NCBI RefSeq assembly: GCF_028583545.1
Contig: NZ_CP087106.1
Coordinates: 2,836,501 to 2,900,500 of the forward strand
Origin: Methylobacterium sp. NMS14P
Lineage (GTDB): Bacteria; Pseudomonadota; Alphaproteobacteria; Rhizobiales; Beijerinckiaceae
Length of the DNA: 64,000 nt
Reading direction: 5' to 3'
The notes under the pieces are model-generated. The model made no database searches and was not told the DNA's origin. It saw only the letters and a list, made by a program, of their open reading frames with translations. The position numbers and the translations under genes were made by a program. This document shows positions 42,075-51,468 of the stretch, in pieces (within the stretch, counting starts at the first letter, position 1; each line of letters begins with the position of its first letter).

Positions 42075-43427
42075 TCAGCAGGCGGCGACGTTGACCGCGA
42101 GGCCGCCGAGGGAGGTTTCCTTGTACTTGGCCTGCATGTCGTGGCCGGTCTGGCGCATCGTCTCGATGACCTGATCGAGGCTCACGAAATGCACCCCGTC
42201 GCCGTGGAGGGCGAGGGAGGCGGCCGCCACCGCCTTGTTGGCGCCGAAGGCGTTGCGCTCGATGCAGGGGATCTGGACGAGCCCGCCGATCGGGTCGCAG
42301 GTCATGCCCAGATGGTGCTCCATGGCGATCTCGGCGGCGTTGGCGACCTGCCGCGCGTCGCCCCCGAGGACGGACGCGAGCCCGGCCGCAGCCATGGCCG
42401 CCGCGGAGCCGACCTCGCCCTGGCAGCCGACCTCGGCGCCCGAGATCGAGGCCCGGCGCTTGATCAGGCCGCCGATCGCCGCGGCGGCGAGGAGGTAGTC
42501 GCGACCGCGCGCCTCGTTCCAGCCGGGATAGAAGTCGACGATGTAGCGCAGCACCGCCGGCACGATCCCGGCCGCGCCGTTGGTCGGCGCCGTGACGATC
42601 CGGCCGCCGGACGCGTTCTCCTCGTTCACCGCCAGGGCGAACAGGCTGATCCAGTCCATAATCTCGTGGGCCGGCCGGCTGTTCGTGAGGCGGTTCGCCT
42701 CGAGGGTCTCGTGCAGGCGCTTCGCGCGCCGCCGGACCCTGAGGCCGCCGGGCAGCTCGCCGTCGATGCGCAGGCCGCGACTGATGCAGGCCAGCATGGC
42801 GTCGCGGACGGCGTCGAGCCCGGACTCGATCTCGGCCTCGCTGCGCAGGGCGCGCTCGTTGGCCATCTGGACCTGCGGGATCGTGAGGCCGGTCTCGGCG
42901 CAGATCCGCAGCAGGTCGGCGCCGCTCTCGAACGGGTGGGGCACCGCGACGGCGCCGGGGCCGCCGGTCTCCGCCGCCCCCTCCTCCTCGACGAAGCCGC
43001 CGCCGACCGAGTAGCAGACCACCTCGTCCAGCACGGAACCGTCGGCGTCGTGGGCGCGGAAGCGCATGCCGTTGGTGTGGCGGGGCAGGACCTCGGTGAA
43101 GTTGAACAGCAGGTCCTTCGTCGTGTCGAAGGCGACGCCCGGCAGTCCGATGGCGCCGGTCTCGGCCAGCGCCCGCGTGTAGCCCGCCACGGCGTCCGGA
43201 TCGACGGTCGCGGGCTCGTGGCCGAGCAGGCCGAGGAAGATCGCCACGTCGGTGCCGTGGCCGCGCCCGGTCCAGGCGAGGGAGCCGAAGATCTCCGCGC
43301 TCACCCGCGCGACGCCGGGCCGGCCGGCGACGCGGTCGCGGAAGCGGCGCGCGGCCACCATGGGCCCGATCGTGTGCGAACTCGACGGGCCGATCCCGAT
43401 CTTGAACAGATCGAAGGCGCTGATCAT
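42075..43427 (-). CDS. sdaA: L-serine ammonia-lyase (iron-sulfur type)
   Basis: 450 residues from the ATG at 43427, overlapping the soxG stop (ATGA). The N-terminus (FDLFKIGIGPSSSHTIGPMV) and the C-terminal domain (NEENASGGRIVTAPTNGAAG, GAEVGCQGEVGSAAAMAAAG, LGMTCDPIGGLVQIPCIERN) are those of single-chain 4Fe-4S serine dehydratases. It converts serine to pyruvate and ammonia. In this operon it would drain serine formed from the glycine and methylene-folate left by sarcosine oxidation. Confidence 0.95.
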   Translation of the reverse strand: MISAFDLFKIGIGPSSSHTIGPMVAARRFRDRVAGRPGVARVSAEIFGSLAWTGRGHGTDVAIFLGLLGHEPATVDPDAVAGYTRALAETGAIGLPGVAFDTTKDLLFNFTEVLPRHTNGMRFRAHDADGSVLDEVVCYSVGGGFVEEEGAAETGGPGAVAVPHPFESGADLLRICAETGLTIPQVQMANERALRSEAEIESGLDAVRDAMLACISRGLRIDGELPGGLRVRRRAKRLHETLEANRLTNSRPAHEIMDWISLFALAVNEENASGGRIVTAPTNGAAGIVPAVLRYIVDFYPGWNEARGRDYLLAAAAIGGLIKRRASISGAEVGCQGEVGSAAAMAAAGLASVLGGDARQVANAAEIAMEHHLGMTCDPIGGLVQIPCIERNAFGANKAVAAASLALHGDGVHFVSLDQVIETMRQTGHDMQAKYKETSLGGLAVNVAAC

Positions 43428-44011
43428 TGCGCGGCGGCTCTCTGCAGCGGGCCGGCCCCGAAGGCGGCCTCCTGCAGCAAGCCATACACGTAGGTCGCGA
43501 AGGACCGCCAGCACTCCACCCGGTATGTCGGGACCGGACCGGGGCGACGGATCAGCACGATCTCGGCCTTGCCGAGGAGCGTGCGGGTCGCGCTGCCCGC
43601 CGGGAAGGCGGCGTCGCCGAGGTCGAGGGGGCAGCCGGCGTTGAGGGCGATCGCGGCCGCGTCCCCGCGGACGTCGATGCCGACGTTGCGGTGCGACACG
43701 TCCACGAGGGCGTGCGCCCGGCCGGCGAGGTCGGCGCTCACGGCGGCGGCCAGGATGTCGGCATCCGTCTCGGGCGCGCCGATCAGCCACTCGTCGGGAC
43801 CGAGGCGGGCGATCCAGCGCGTCGCGTCGCCCGACAGGGTGTTGATCGGGCGGTCGAGGGGGAGACCGGCCGCCGACACGAGCGGACTGCGCAGCCGCAG
43901 GGCGAAGCGCGACTCGGCTTCGGCCGGCCGGATCAGCAGGCCGGCGCCGGCCGGCGCGTCGGTGCGGCCGAGCGGGAGCGCCCGGGCGGTGCGGTAGCGG
44001 GCCTCAAGCAT
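43424..44011 (-). CDS. soxG: sarcosine oxidase gamma subunit
   Basis: 195 residues with the SoxG-type text LPLDRPINTLSGDATRWIAR, LGPDEWLIGAPE, ALVDVSHRNVGIDVRGDAAA and AEIVLIRRPGPVPTYRVECW. It is the smallest FAD-free large-complex subunit of heterotetrameric sarcosine oxidase. The start overlaps the end of soxA by eight bases, and the stop overlaps sdaA. Length is typical. Confidence 0.92.
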   Translation of the reverse strand: MLEARYRTARALPLGRTDAPAGAGLLIRPAEAESRFALRLRSPLVSAAGLPLDRPINTLSGDATRWIARLGPDEWLIGAPETDADILAAAVSADLAGRAHALVDVSHRNVGIDVRGDAAAIALNAGCPLDLGDAAFPAGSATRTLLGKAEIVLIRRPGPVPTYRVECWRSFATYVYGLLQEAAFGAGPLQRAAAQ

Positions 44012-46991
44012 GGATGCGCTCCCCCTTGGGATCGAAGAACACCGGCTCGGTCACGGTCGCGGTGGTGAAGCCGTCCGGGGTCGTGACGTGGAGGGTCCGG
44101 CCGAGCAGGTCGCGCCCGCCCGCCACGAGCGCCAGCGCGATGGAGCGGTCGCAGTTCGCGCTCCAGTAGCTCGAGGTGACGTGGCCGAGCATCCGCATCG
44201 GGATCGGCTGGTTCGGGTCGGCGACGACCTGCGCGCCCTCGTCGAGGACGCATCTCGGGTCGTCGGTGACCAGCCCGACGAGCTGCTTGCGGCCGGAGGC
44301 GACCGCGTCGGGTCGGGCGAGCGAGCGCTTGCCGACGAAGTCCGTCTTCGCCTTGGCGATCATGCCGGCCAGCCCGACATCGTCCGGGGTAACGGTCCCG
44401 TCCGTCTCCTGACCGACGATGATGTAGCCCTTTTCGGCCCGGAGCACGTGCATCGTCTCGGTCCCGTAGGGGGTGATGCCGTGGGGCCGTCCCGCCGCCA
44501 CCAGCGCCTCCCAGACCGCCAGCGCGTGGTCGGACGGGACGTTGATCTCGAAGCCGAGCTCGCCGGTGAACGAGACCCGGAACAGGCGGGTCGGCACGCC
44601 GCAGATCGTGCCGGAGCGCATCGCCATGTGCGGGAACGCCTGCGGCGACAGGTCGGTGCCCTCGACGAGCGGCGCGATCACGTCCCGCGCCTTCGGGCCC
44701 TGGAGGGCGATCACCGCCCACTGCTCCGTGGTCGAGGTGAGGAACACCCGGAGGTCCGGCCACTCGGTCTGGAGGTAATCCTCCATGTGGGCCAGGACTC
44801 GGGCGGCGCCGCCCGTGGTCGTCGTGACGTGGAAGCACTCGCGCGACACGCGCGCCACGACGCCGTCGTCGAGGATGTACCCGTCCTCCTTCAGCATCAG
44901 GCCGTAGCGGCAGCGGCCCGGCTCGAGCTTCGCCCAGGGGTTGATGTAGAGGCGGTTCATGAACTCGGCCGCGTCCGGGCCGACGATCTCGATCTTGCCG
45001 AGGGTCGAGGCGTCGAAGATGCCGACGCCCTCGCGCACGGCCTTGCACTCGCGGGCGATGGCCGCGTGAAGGTCCTCGCCCGGCTTCGGGAAGTACCAAG
45101 CGCGCCGCCACAGGGCGACGTTCTCGAACAGGGCGCCGTGGGCCTCCGCCCAGCCGTGGATCGGCGTGGTGCGGATCGGGTCGAACAGGGCGTGGCGCGC
45201 CGGGCCGACGAGGGTGCCGAAGGTGACCGGGGTGTAGGGCGGCCGGAAGGTCGTGGTCCCGACCCCGGGCAGCGCCTTGTCGAGCTGCCCGGCCACGATG
45301 CCGAGGGCGTTCATGTTGGAGGTCTTGCCCTGGTCGGTCGCCATGCCGGTCGTGGTGTACCGCTTGACGTGCTCGATGGAGTGGAAGCCCTCGCGCACCG
45401 CGAGCTTGATGTCCTTCGCGGTGACGTCGTTCTGGAAGTCCACGAAGGCGCGGACCTTGGTGGGGTTGGCGTCGGTCGGCATGATCCGGACCGGCTGGAA
45501 GCCCGTCGGCGTCGGCGTCGCCGTGAAGGCGCGCCGCGTCGCGGAGCCGGCCGCCGCCGCGCCCGCCACGTCGCCCTCGGCGAGGCAGGCCGCGAGGTCG
45601 TAGATTCCCCTGGCCGCCCCGGCCGAGCGCTCGGCCTGGGCCGACGTCGCGGGTAGGAAGGCGTCGAGGGCCGGATCGTAGGCGAGCTTGCCGCGGGACT
45701 GCGAGAACAGGTGGACCGCCGGCGTCCAGCCGCCCGACATGCCCACGCAGTCGCAGGCGAGACGGCGACGGGCGCCGACCCGCCCGTCGCTCCCGATCGG
45801 CGCCACGAGGAGTCCCGTGACGCGCGAGCGGCCCCTGGACCCGACCACCGTGTGGCCGGTCAGGACGGTGATCCCGGCCGCCCGCAGGCGCGCCGGCTCG
45901 GACCCGCAATCGGCCTCGAGGCGCAGGTCGACTACGGTCACGTCGGCCCCAGCCCGCTTGGCGTCGAGGGCCGCCACGTAGGCTGAGGCGCCGCTGGTCG
46001 CGAAGACGATGCGCCGTCCCGGCAGGACGCCGTAGCGGTTGATGAAGACCCGCACGCTCTCGGCGAGCAGGATGCCCGGGCGGTCGTTGTCGGCGAAGAC
46101 CAAGGGCCGCTCGTGCGACCCGCCGGCGAGCACGACCTCGCCGGCGCGCACCTGCCAGAGCCGCTCGCGCGGCGCCTTCGCGGACCCGGCTTGCAGGTGG
46201 TCGGTGACCCGCTCGGCCAGCGCGACGTGGTTGTGGTTGTAGTAGCCGAAGGCCGTCGTGCGCGGCAGCAGGATGACGTTCTCCCGCCCGTCGAGGTCGG
46301 CGAGGGCGGCCTTCAGCCACTCCGCGGCCGGGCGACCGTCGATCTCGGAGGTCACGTCGTGCAGGAGGCTGCCGCCGGGCTCGGCGCCCTCGTCGGCGAG
46401 GATCACCCGCTTGCCGGTCCTCGCCGCCGCCAGCGCCGCCGCGAGGCCGGCCGGCCCTGCGCCGACGATCAGGACGTCGCAGTGGGCGTGGCGGTTGGCG
46501 TAGCGGTCCGGGTCGGCCTCGGTCGGCGCCTTGCCGAGACCGGCGGCGGCGCGGATGAACGGCTCGTAGACCCGGTCCCAGAACTTCCGCGGCCACATGA
46601 AGGTCTTGTAGTAGAACCCCGCGACGAAGACCGGCGACAGGAGGTCGTTCACCGCGCCCACGTCGTAGCGCAGGGACGGCCAGTGATTCTGCGACTGGGT
46701 CCTGAGGCCTTCGCGCAGCTCCACAACCGAGGCGCGGTTGTTCGGGTCGACCCGTCCGGGTCCGCGATCCACCGACAGCAGGGCGCTCGGCTCGTCGGGG
46801 CCGTGGCTCAGGATGCCGCGGGGCCGGTGGTACTTGAACGAGCGCCCGACGAGGTGGATGCCGCCGGCGAGCAGGGCCGAGGCGACGGTGTCGCCCTGGT
46901 AGCCCTCGACCGTGCGGCCGTTGAAGCTGAAGCGGACTGGGCGCGCGCGGTCGATGCGGCCGCCCCGGGCCAGTCTGAACGGCTGTGCCAT
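44004..46991 (-). CDS. soxA: sarcosine oxidase alpha subunit
   Basis: 995 residues from the ATG at 46991, overlapping the soxD stop (TGATG). The N-terminus (VRFSFNGRTVEGYQGDTVAS) is a ferredoxin-like domain. An NAD-binding part (DVLIVGAGPAGLAAALAAAR) and a C-terminal folate-binding aminomethyltransferase-like domain (GVGIFDASTLGKIEIVGPDA, then SFTGELGFEINVPSDHALAV) follow. The complex oxidises sarcosine to glycine and makes 5,10-methylene-tetrahydrofolate. Length and order match the family. Confidence 0.95.
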   Translation of the reverse strand: MAQPFRLARGGRIDRARPVRFSFNGRTVEGYQGDTVASALLAGGIHLVGRSFKYHRPRGILSHGPDEPSALLSVDRGPGRVDPNNRASVVELREGLRTQSQNHWPSLRYDVGAVNDLLSPVFVAGFYYKTFMWPRKFWDRVYEPFIRAAAGLGKAPTEADPDRYANRHAHCDVLIVGAGPAGLAAALAAARTGKRVILADEGAEPGGSLLHDVTSEIDGRPAAEWLKAALADLDGRENVILLPRTTAFGYYNHNHVALAERVTDHLQAGSAKAPRERLWQVRAGEVVLAGGSHERPLVFADNDRPGILLAESVRVFINRYGVLPGRRIVFATSGASAYVAALDAKRAGADVTVVDLRLEADCGSEPARLRAAGITVLTGHTVVGSRGRSRVTGLLVAPIGSDGRVGARRRLACDCVGMSGGWTPAVHLFSQSRGKLAYDPALDAFLPATSAQAERSAGAARGIYDLAACLAEGDVAGAAAAGSATRRAFTATPTPTGFQPVRIMPTDANPTKVRAFVDFQNDVTAKDIKLAVREGFHSIEHVKRYTTTGMATDQGKTSNMNALGIVAGQLDKALPGVGTTTFRPPYTPVTFGTLVGPARHALFDPIRTTPIHGWAEAHGALFENVALWRRAWYFPKPGEDLHAAIARECKAVREGVGIFDASTLGKIEIVGPDAAEFMNRLYINPWAKLEPGRCRYGLMLKEDGYILDDGVVARVSRECFHVTTTTGGAARVLAHMEDYLQTEWPDLRVFLTSTTEQWAVIALQGPKARDVIAPLVEGTDLSPQAFPHMAMRSGTICGVPTRLFRVSFTGELGFEINVPSDHALAVWEALVAAGRPHGITPYGTETMHVLRAEKGYIIVGQETDGTVTPDDVGLAGMIAKAKTDFVGKRSLARPDAVASGRKQLVGLVTDDPRCVLDEGAQVVADPNQPIPMRMLGHVTSSYWSANCDRSIALALVAGGRDLLGRTLHVTTPDGFTTATVTEPVFFDPKGERIHA

Positions 46992-47287
46992 CACGCCCTC
47001 GCCTCGGTGTCGGTGGAACGGGAGGGCGCGGCGCCCGCGGGGTAGGTCTCGAGGAATCGGTCGCTCACCGTGTCGCGCAGGGCGTTGAACCAGCGGCCGC
47101 AGCCGTGGGCGTGGTTCCACCGCTCGGCGTGGACGCCCCGCGGGTTCGCCCGCACGAACAGGTGCTCGGCCCAGGCCGCGTCGTCGAGGGCGGCGGGGTC
47201 GGCCGGCCGGGCGACGTGCGCCTGGCCGCCGCAGCGGAACTCGGTCTCGGGTCGGTTCCCGCAACACGGACAGGCGATCAACAGCAT
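46991..47287 (-). CDS. soxD: sarcosine oxidase delta subunit
   Basis: 98 residues with the zinc-binding start CPCCGNRPETEF, then WAEHLFVRANPRGVHAERWN and CGRWFNALRDTVSDRFLETY, all typical of SoxD. It is the small zinc subunit of the heterotetramer. It is 34 bases after soxB and overlaps soxA. Confidence 0.94.
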   Translation of the reverse strand: MLLIACPCCGNRPETEFRCGGQAHVARPADPAALDDAAWAEHLFVRANPRGVHAERWNHAHGCGRWFNALRDTVSDRFLETYPAGAAPSRSTDTEARA

Positions 47288-47321
47288 CGGGCGTCTCCTC
47301 GCTGGGACGGGTGGTCGCCGG

Positions 47322-48575
47322 TCAGTGCGCGACGGCCGCGGCGGCGGCCTCGTCGATGAGCCGCCCGGTGCGGAAGCGGTCGAGGGTGAAGGGCGCGTTG
47401 ATCGCGTGCGGCGCGCCGGTCGCCAGGGTGTGGGCGAAGACGTGGCCCGAGCCCGGAGTGGCCTTGAAGCCGCCGGTCCCCCACCCGCAATTGACGAACA
47501 GGTTCCGCACCGGGGTCTTGCCGATGATCGGCGAGCGGTCGGGCGTGACGTCGACGATGCCGCCCCAGGAGCGCAGCATCCGCATCCGCGTGAATTGCGG
47601 GAAGAGCTCGCAGATCGCGTCGAGGGTGTGGGTGGTGATGTGGAGCCCGCCCTGCTGGCTGTAGGACGTGTACTGGTCGGTCCCGGCCCCGATGACGAGC
47701 TCGCCCTTGTCCGACTGCGAGATGTACGCGTGGACCGCGTTCGACATCACCACGCAGGGGAAGACCGGCTTGACCGGCTCCGAGACCAGGGCCTGGAGCG
47801 GGTAGCTCTCCAGGGGCATGCGCACGTCGGCCATCGCCATGACCGTCGAGGTGTGCCCGGCCGCGACGACGCCGATCCGGCCGGCGCCGATGAAGCCGCG
47901 GGTCGTCTCGACACCGATCGCCGCCCCAGCGGCGTCCCGGCGGATGCCCGTGACCTCGCAGTTCTGGATGATGTCGACGCCGCGGGCGTCGGCGCCGCGG
48001 GCGTAGCCCCAGGCGACCGCGTCGTGACGGGCGGTGCCGGCCCGGCGCTGCAGGGCGCCGCCGAGCACCGGGTAGCGGAGATGTCCGCCGATCTCGAGGG
48101 GCGGGCAGAAGTCCTTGCACGCTTCCTTCGACAGCCATTCGTTGTCGATGCCGTTGAGCCGGTTCGCGTAGACGTGCCGCTTGAAGCTCTGAACGTCGTG
48201 GATGTTGTGCGCGAGCATCAGCACGCCGCGCTGCGAGAACATCACGTTGTAGTTCAGCTCCTGCGCGAGGCCTTCCCAGAGCTTGAGGGCGTGCTCGTAG
48301 AGGGCCGCGCTCTCGTCGTAGAGGTAGTTGGAGCGGATGATCGTGGTGTTGCGGCCCGTGTTGCCGCCGCCGATCCAGCCCTTCTCCAGAACGGCCACGT
48401 TGGTGATGCCGTGGACGGTCGCGAGATAGTAGGCCGTCGCCAGGCCGTGGCCGCCGCCGCCGACGATGACGACGTCGTAGGCCGCCTTCGGCTGCGGATC
48501 GCGCCACTGGCGACCCCAGCCCTGATGGCCCCGGAGCGATTCCGAGAGCAGCGATGTGAGGGAGAAGCGGCGCAT
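47322..48575 (-). CDS. soxB: sarcosine oxidase beta subunit
   Basis: 417 residues from the ATG at 48575, with AAGGGGG nine bases upstream. FAD-binding motif [20 protein letters not shown], then [20 protein letters not shown], and a C-terminal [20 protein letters not shown]. It holds the covalently bound FMN/FAD catalytic site for sarcosine oxidation. First gene of soxB-soxD-soxA-soxG-sdaA. A perfect 14-bp palindrome lies just upstream of the ribosome site. Confidence 0.95.
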   Translation of the reverse strand: MRRFSLTSLLSESLRGHQGWGRQWRDPQPKAAYDVVIVGGGGHGLATAYYLATVHGITNVAVLEKGWIGGGNTGRNTTIIRSNYLYDESAALYEHALKLWEGLAQELNYNVMFSQRGVLMLAHNIHDVQSFKRHVYANRLNGIDNEWLSKEACKDFCPPLEIGGHLRYPVLGGALQRRAGTARHDAVAWGYARGADARGVDIIQNCEVTGIRRDAAGAAIGVETTRGFIGAGRIGVVAAGHTSTVMAMADVRMPLESYPLQALVSEPVKPVFPCVVMSNAVHAYISQSDKGELVIGAGTDQYTSYSQQGGLHITTHTLDAICELFPQFTRMRMLRSWGGIVDVTPDRSPIIGKTPVRNLFVNCGWGTGGFKATPGSGHVFAHTLATGAPHAINAPFTLDRFRTGRLIDEAAAAAVAH

Positions 48576-48590
48576 CGGTGGGCCCCCTTG

Positions 48591-48604
48591 GATGATCGAT
48601 CATC
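48591..48604. promoter_or_regulatory. 14-bp palindrome before soxB
   Basis: GATGATCGATCATC is a perfect palindrome just upstream of the soxB ribosome binding site, in the divergent region between soxB and the GbdR-like regulator. A GlxA/AraC-type regulator might bind here, but single-site evidence cannot tell an operator from chance. Confidence 0.4.
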
Positions 48605-48781
48605 GACGCGCCGACCGGCCCCGGCTTTCTCGACGGCGACCGCGAGTTTGAGATTTGCGACGCCCGGTCCCGCCGCTCTGCGGGATCCGGATTCCGCGGG
48701 CGTTTCACGCCTCAGGCGGTTGTGATCGGCGCGGACTTACCTTTGAATGGTTCTCGGCTAATCTGTCCCCGGGGGACGTCG

Positions 48782-49816
48782 ATGGACCAGATCAGCACCG
48801 CATGTCGGGCGTCGGAGACGACATCGGTCGGCTTCATGCTCGTCGCCCAGTTCTCGATGATCGCCTTCTCGTCGGCCATCGAGCCCCTGCGTCTCGCCAA
48901 CCGGGCCGCGGGCCGGGAGCTCTACCGCTACTCGCTCTGGTCGGAGCGCGGGGACGGTTGCACCGCCTCGAACGGCGTCGAGGTCAAGGTGTCCGGCGCG
49001 TTCGGTGACGCGCAGAGCCTCGACATGCTGATCGTCTGCGGCGGCATCGACATCCACCGGCACGACCACCGGGCGCTGAACGCGAGCCTGCGCCGCAGCA
49101 GCACCCGCGGCGCGGCGATCGGCGCCGTCTGCACCGGGACCTACGTGCTGGCGAAGGCCGGTCTCCTCGACGGGTACCGGGCGACGATCCACTGGGAGAA
49201 TCTCGCGAGCCTCGCCTCCGAGCACGATGCCCTGGAGATCGGCTCGGACCTGTTCGAGATCGACCGCAACCGCTTCACCTGCGCGGGCGGCACGGCGGCG
49301 GCCGACATGATGCTCTCGCTCATCGTGCGCGAGCACGGGCCGGACTTGGCATCGAACGTCGCCGAGCAGCTCATCCACCACCGCATCCGCGAGGCCGGCG
49401 AGCGCCAGCGGATGGACCTGCGGATGCGCCTCGGCGTGGCGCATCCGAAGCTCCTGCACGTGGTCGGGCTGATGGAGGAGACCTTCGCCGAGCCCCTCGG
49501 CAGCCAGGAGCTCGCGGATTCCGTGCGCCTGTCGAAGCGCCAGCTGGAGCGGCTGTTCCTGAAGTATCTCGGTCGCTCGCCCGCGAAGCACTACCTGCGC
49601 ATCCGCCTCGAGCACGCCCGGCACCTGATCCGCCAGACGGCGATGCCGCTGCTCAGCATCGCCATCGAGTGCGGGTTCGCCTCGGCGTCGCACTTCTCGA
49701 AGGCCTATGTCGACCATTTCGGGCGCCCGCCGAGCGCGGAGCGCAAGCTCACGGGCGGTGCGGTCGGGCGCGGTGTCGGCGAGGCACAGCCCGTGCTGGC
49801 GAAGGCGGGGGCCTAG
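48782..49816 (+). CDS. GlxA/AraC-family regulator, GbdR-like
   Basis: 344 residues from the ATG at 48782 with GGGGGA upstream. The N-terminal part is DJ-1/PfpI-like (VGFMLVAQFSMIAFSSAIEP, IGAVCTGTYVLAKAGLLDGY, TCAGGTAAADMMLSLI). The C-terminal part is an AraC HTH pair (GSQELADSVRLSKRQLERLF, SIAIECGFASASHFSKAYVD). In Pseudomonas the related GbdR activates betaine, dimethylglycine and sarcosine catabolism. Placement next to soxBDAG and near gbcAB supports the same job here. The true start could also be 20 codons upstream. Confidence 0.87.
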   Translation: MDQISTACRASETTSVGFMLVAQFSMIAFSSAIEPLRLANRAAGRELYRYSLWSERGDGCTASNGVEVKVSGAFGDAQSLDMLIVCGGIDIHRHDHRALNASLRRSSTRGAAIGAVCTGTYVLAKAGLLDGYRATIHWENLASLASEHDALEIGSDLFEIDRNRFTCAGGTAAADMMLSLIVREHGPDLASNVAEQLIHHRIREAGERQRMDLRMRLGVAHPKLLHVVGLMEETFAEPLGSQELADSVRLSKRQLERLFLKYLGRSPAKHYLRIRLEHARHLIRQTAMPLLSIAIECGFASASHFSKAYVDHFGRPPSAERKLTGGAVGRGVGEAQPVLAKAGA

Positions 49817-50048
49817 GCCATGGGCGACTGAATGCGCCCGGCGTCGCGAACCGGGCGTATCCGTCGATCACCGCGCCTCGAACACATCTCTCGACCGGTG
49901 ATGCAGAGTGATCGGATCCCGGAGACTGGAAAACGCCCAATTCTTCAGGCGACGACCGTTCGAAAGTCCGTGCACGCGATCTGGTCCCGAATCCCGAGGA
50001 GTCAGCCAATCGCGGGCTCGTTCAAGCTGTGGCGCGCGCCGGGTGCTG

Positions 50049-51386
50049 TCAGAAATAGTAGCCGATGCTCATGATGAAGCGGGACTTCCAGCGGTTGTCG
50101 CCGCCCATGGCGAGGCCGCTGTTGAACTGGCCGGCGCCGACGTAGGGATCGTTCCGACCGAACACACCCTCCGTGTAGATCACGAGGTTTGGGTCCGCGG
50201 TCAGGGTCCAGGCGCTGCCGAGGATGAACCGCTCGCTCGCCTTGAAGTTCGCCCTGTCCTTGTAATAGGCGCTGTAGCCGAAGTACGGGACCGCCGTGAA
50301 CGGGCCGATCGGGTCCGCGATCTTGTAGGTCACCTCGGCCGAGACGAAGTTGCCGTGGGTCGCCATGTTGTAGGAGAAGTCGAAGCCGCCGACGGTGATC
50401 TGGTCGTTCCGGGTCGGGTTCTTCGGGTTGATGTCCTGGCGGACGTAGATTGCCTTGAAGCCCCAGGGCCCGTAGGTGCCGAGCACGTGCACGCCCTCGA
50501 GCTGCTTCGACCCGGTCGATCGCGTGTCGAAATTGTGGACGTCGGAGTGCCAGAGCGAGCCGCCGATCGCGAACGAGGTGACGTCGTTCTTGATGAGGAA
50601 GTACTCGGCGCGGCCGATGAACATGTTCTCCTCGGCGTTGCGGCTGCCGCCCAGCACGTAGCTGTCGGCCTTGACGATGTTGGTCGAGTAGCGGGCGCTG
50701 TCGACGCTGGCGCCGATCGCGTTGGGATTGGCGCCCGGATAGTAGGCGAGCTGGTAGTTGAAGTCCGGTTCCACGTGCGCGTATTTCACGCCGAGGTTGT
50801 AGACCTCCTCCAGGCCCATGGTGAAGCCGAGGGTCTCGATGAAGCTCGACCCGAAATACGGCACGAGGCCGAAGGGCACTTGGTTCATGCCCGCGGTGAT
50901 GCTGTCTTCCTTGGTGAACTTGTAGCCGAGATAGGCGTAGAGCGGGAAGCTGACCTCGCCCGGGAAGCCGCGGTAGCCGTTGCGCGGCCCGTAGATCGAG
51001 CTGCCGCCGTAGAAGCGGTACTGGGCGGCGCCGAAGATCGTGTCGGAATCGTAGGCCGCCTTCAGCGCCAGGGTGTCGAAGTCGAGATGCTCCGAGGCCT
51101 TCGGCGCCCCGGCCCGGTTGACGTCGTCGAACCGCCAGTCGTAGCGGGCGCGGATCGCGCCGCCGAAGGTGAACGTCTCGGACGGCCTCGCGGCCAGCAC
51201 GGGCGTCGGATCGGGCACCGCCACCGGCTGCTCCCGATTGAGCCGTGTCGGCTCGGCGTCGATCTCCTGCGCGCCCTGAGGCTGACTGCTCTGTCCCTGC
51301 CCGCTCTGCCCCTGCGCGCGGGCCGACGTACCGCACAGCATCGTGGCAGCCGTACAGGCAGCCAGGATTGCGCTGAATCCTTTCAT
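50049..51386 (-). CDS. outer-membrane beta-barrel porin
   Basis: 445 residues with a cleavable signal peptide (MKGFSAILAACTAATMLCGT, then SARAQ). Residues 25-60 are Gln/Pro-rich and the rest alternates as expected for a large beta-barrel (FTFGGAIRARYDWRF, YFLIKNDVTSFAIGGSLWHS), ending in Phe (FIMSIGYYF), the C-terminal residue recognised for outer-membrane insertion. It probably lets betaine or related solutes cross the outer membrane, judged from the neighbouring importer genes. No selectivity motif is seen. Confidence 0.8.
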   Translation of the reverse strand: MKGFSAILAACTAATMLCGTSARAQGQSGQGQSSQPQGAQEIDAEPTRLNREQPVAVPDPTPVLAARPSETFTFGGAIRARYDWRFDDVNRAGAPKASEHLDFDTLALKAAYDSDTIFGAAQYRFYGGSSIYGPRNGYRGFPGEVSFPLYAYLGYKFTKEDSITAGMNQVPFGLVPYFGSSFIETLGFTMGLEEVYNLGVKYAHVEPDFNYQLAYYPGANPNAIGASVDSARYSTNIVKADSYVLGGSRNAEENMFIGRAEYFLIKNDVTSFAIGGSLWHSDVHNFDTRSTGSKQLEGVHVLGTYGPWGFKAIYVRQDINPKNPTRNDQITVGGFDFSYNMATHGNFVSAEVTYKIADPIGPFTAVPYFGYSAYYKDRANFKASERFILGSAWTLTADPNLVIYTEGVFGRNDPYVGAGQFNSGLAMGGDNRWKSRFIMSIGYYF

Positions 51387-51468
51387 CGTCGTGCCCCCAA
51401 GTACTAGGTCGCCGTGGAGCCCCTGGCGGGTGCGTTATTTTTGATTTTTATCGTTTTTAGGCCGGCTT

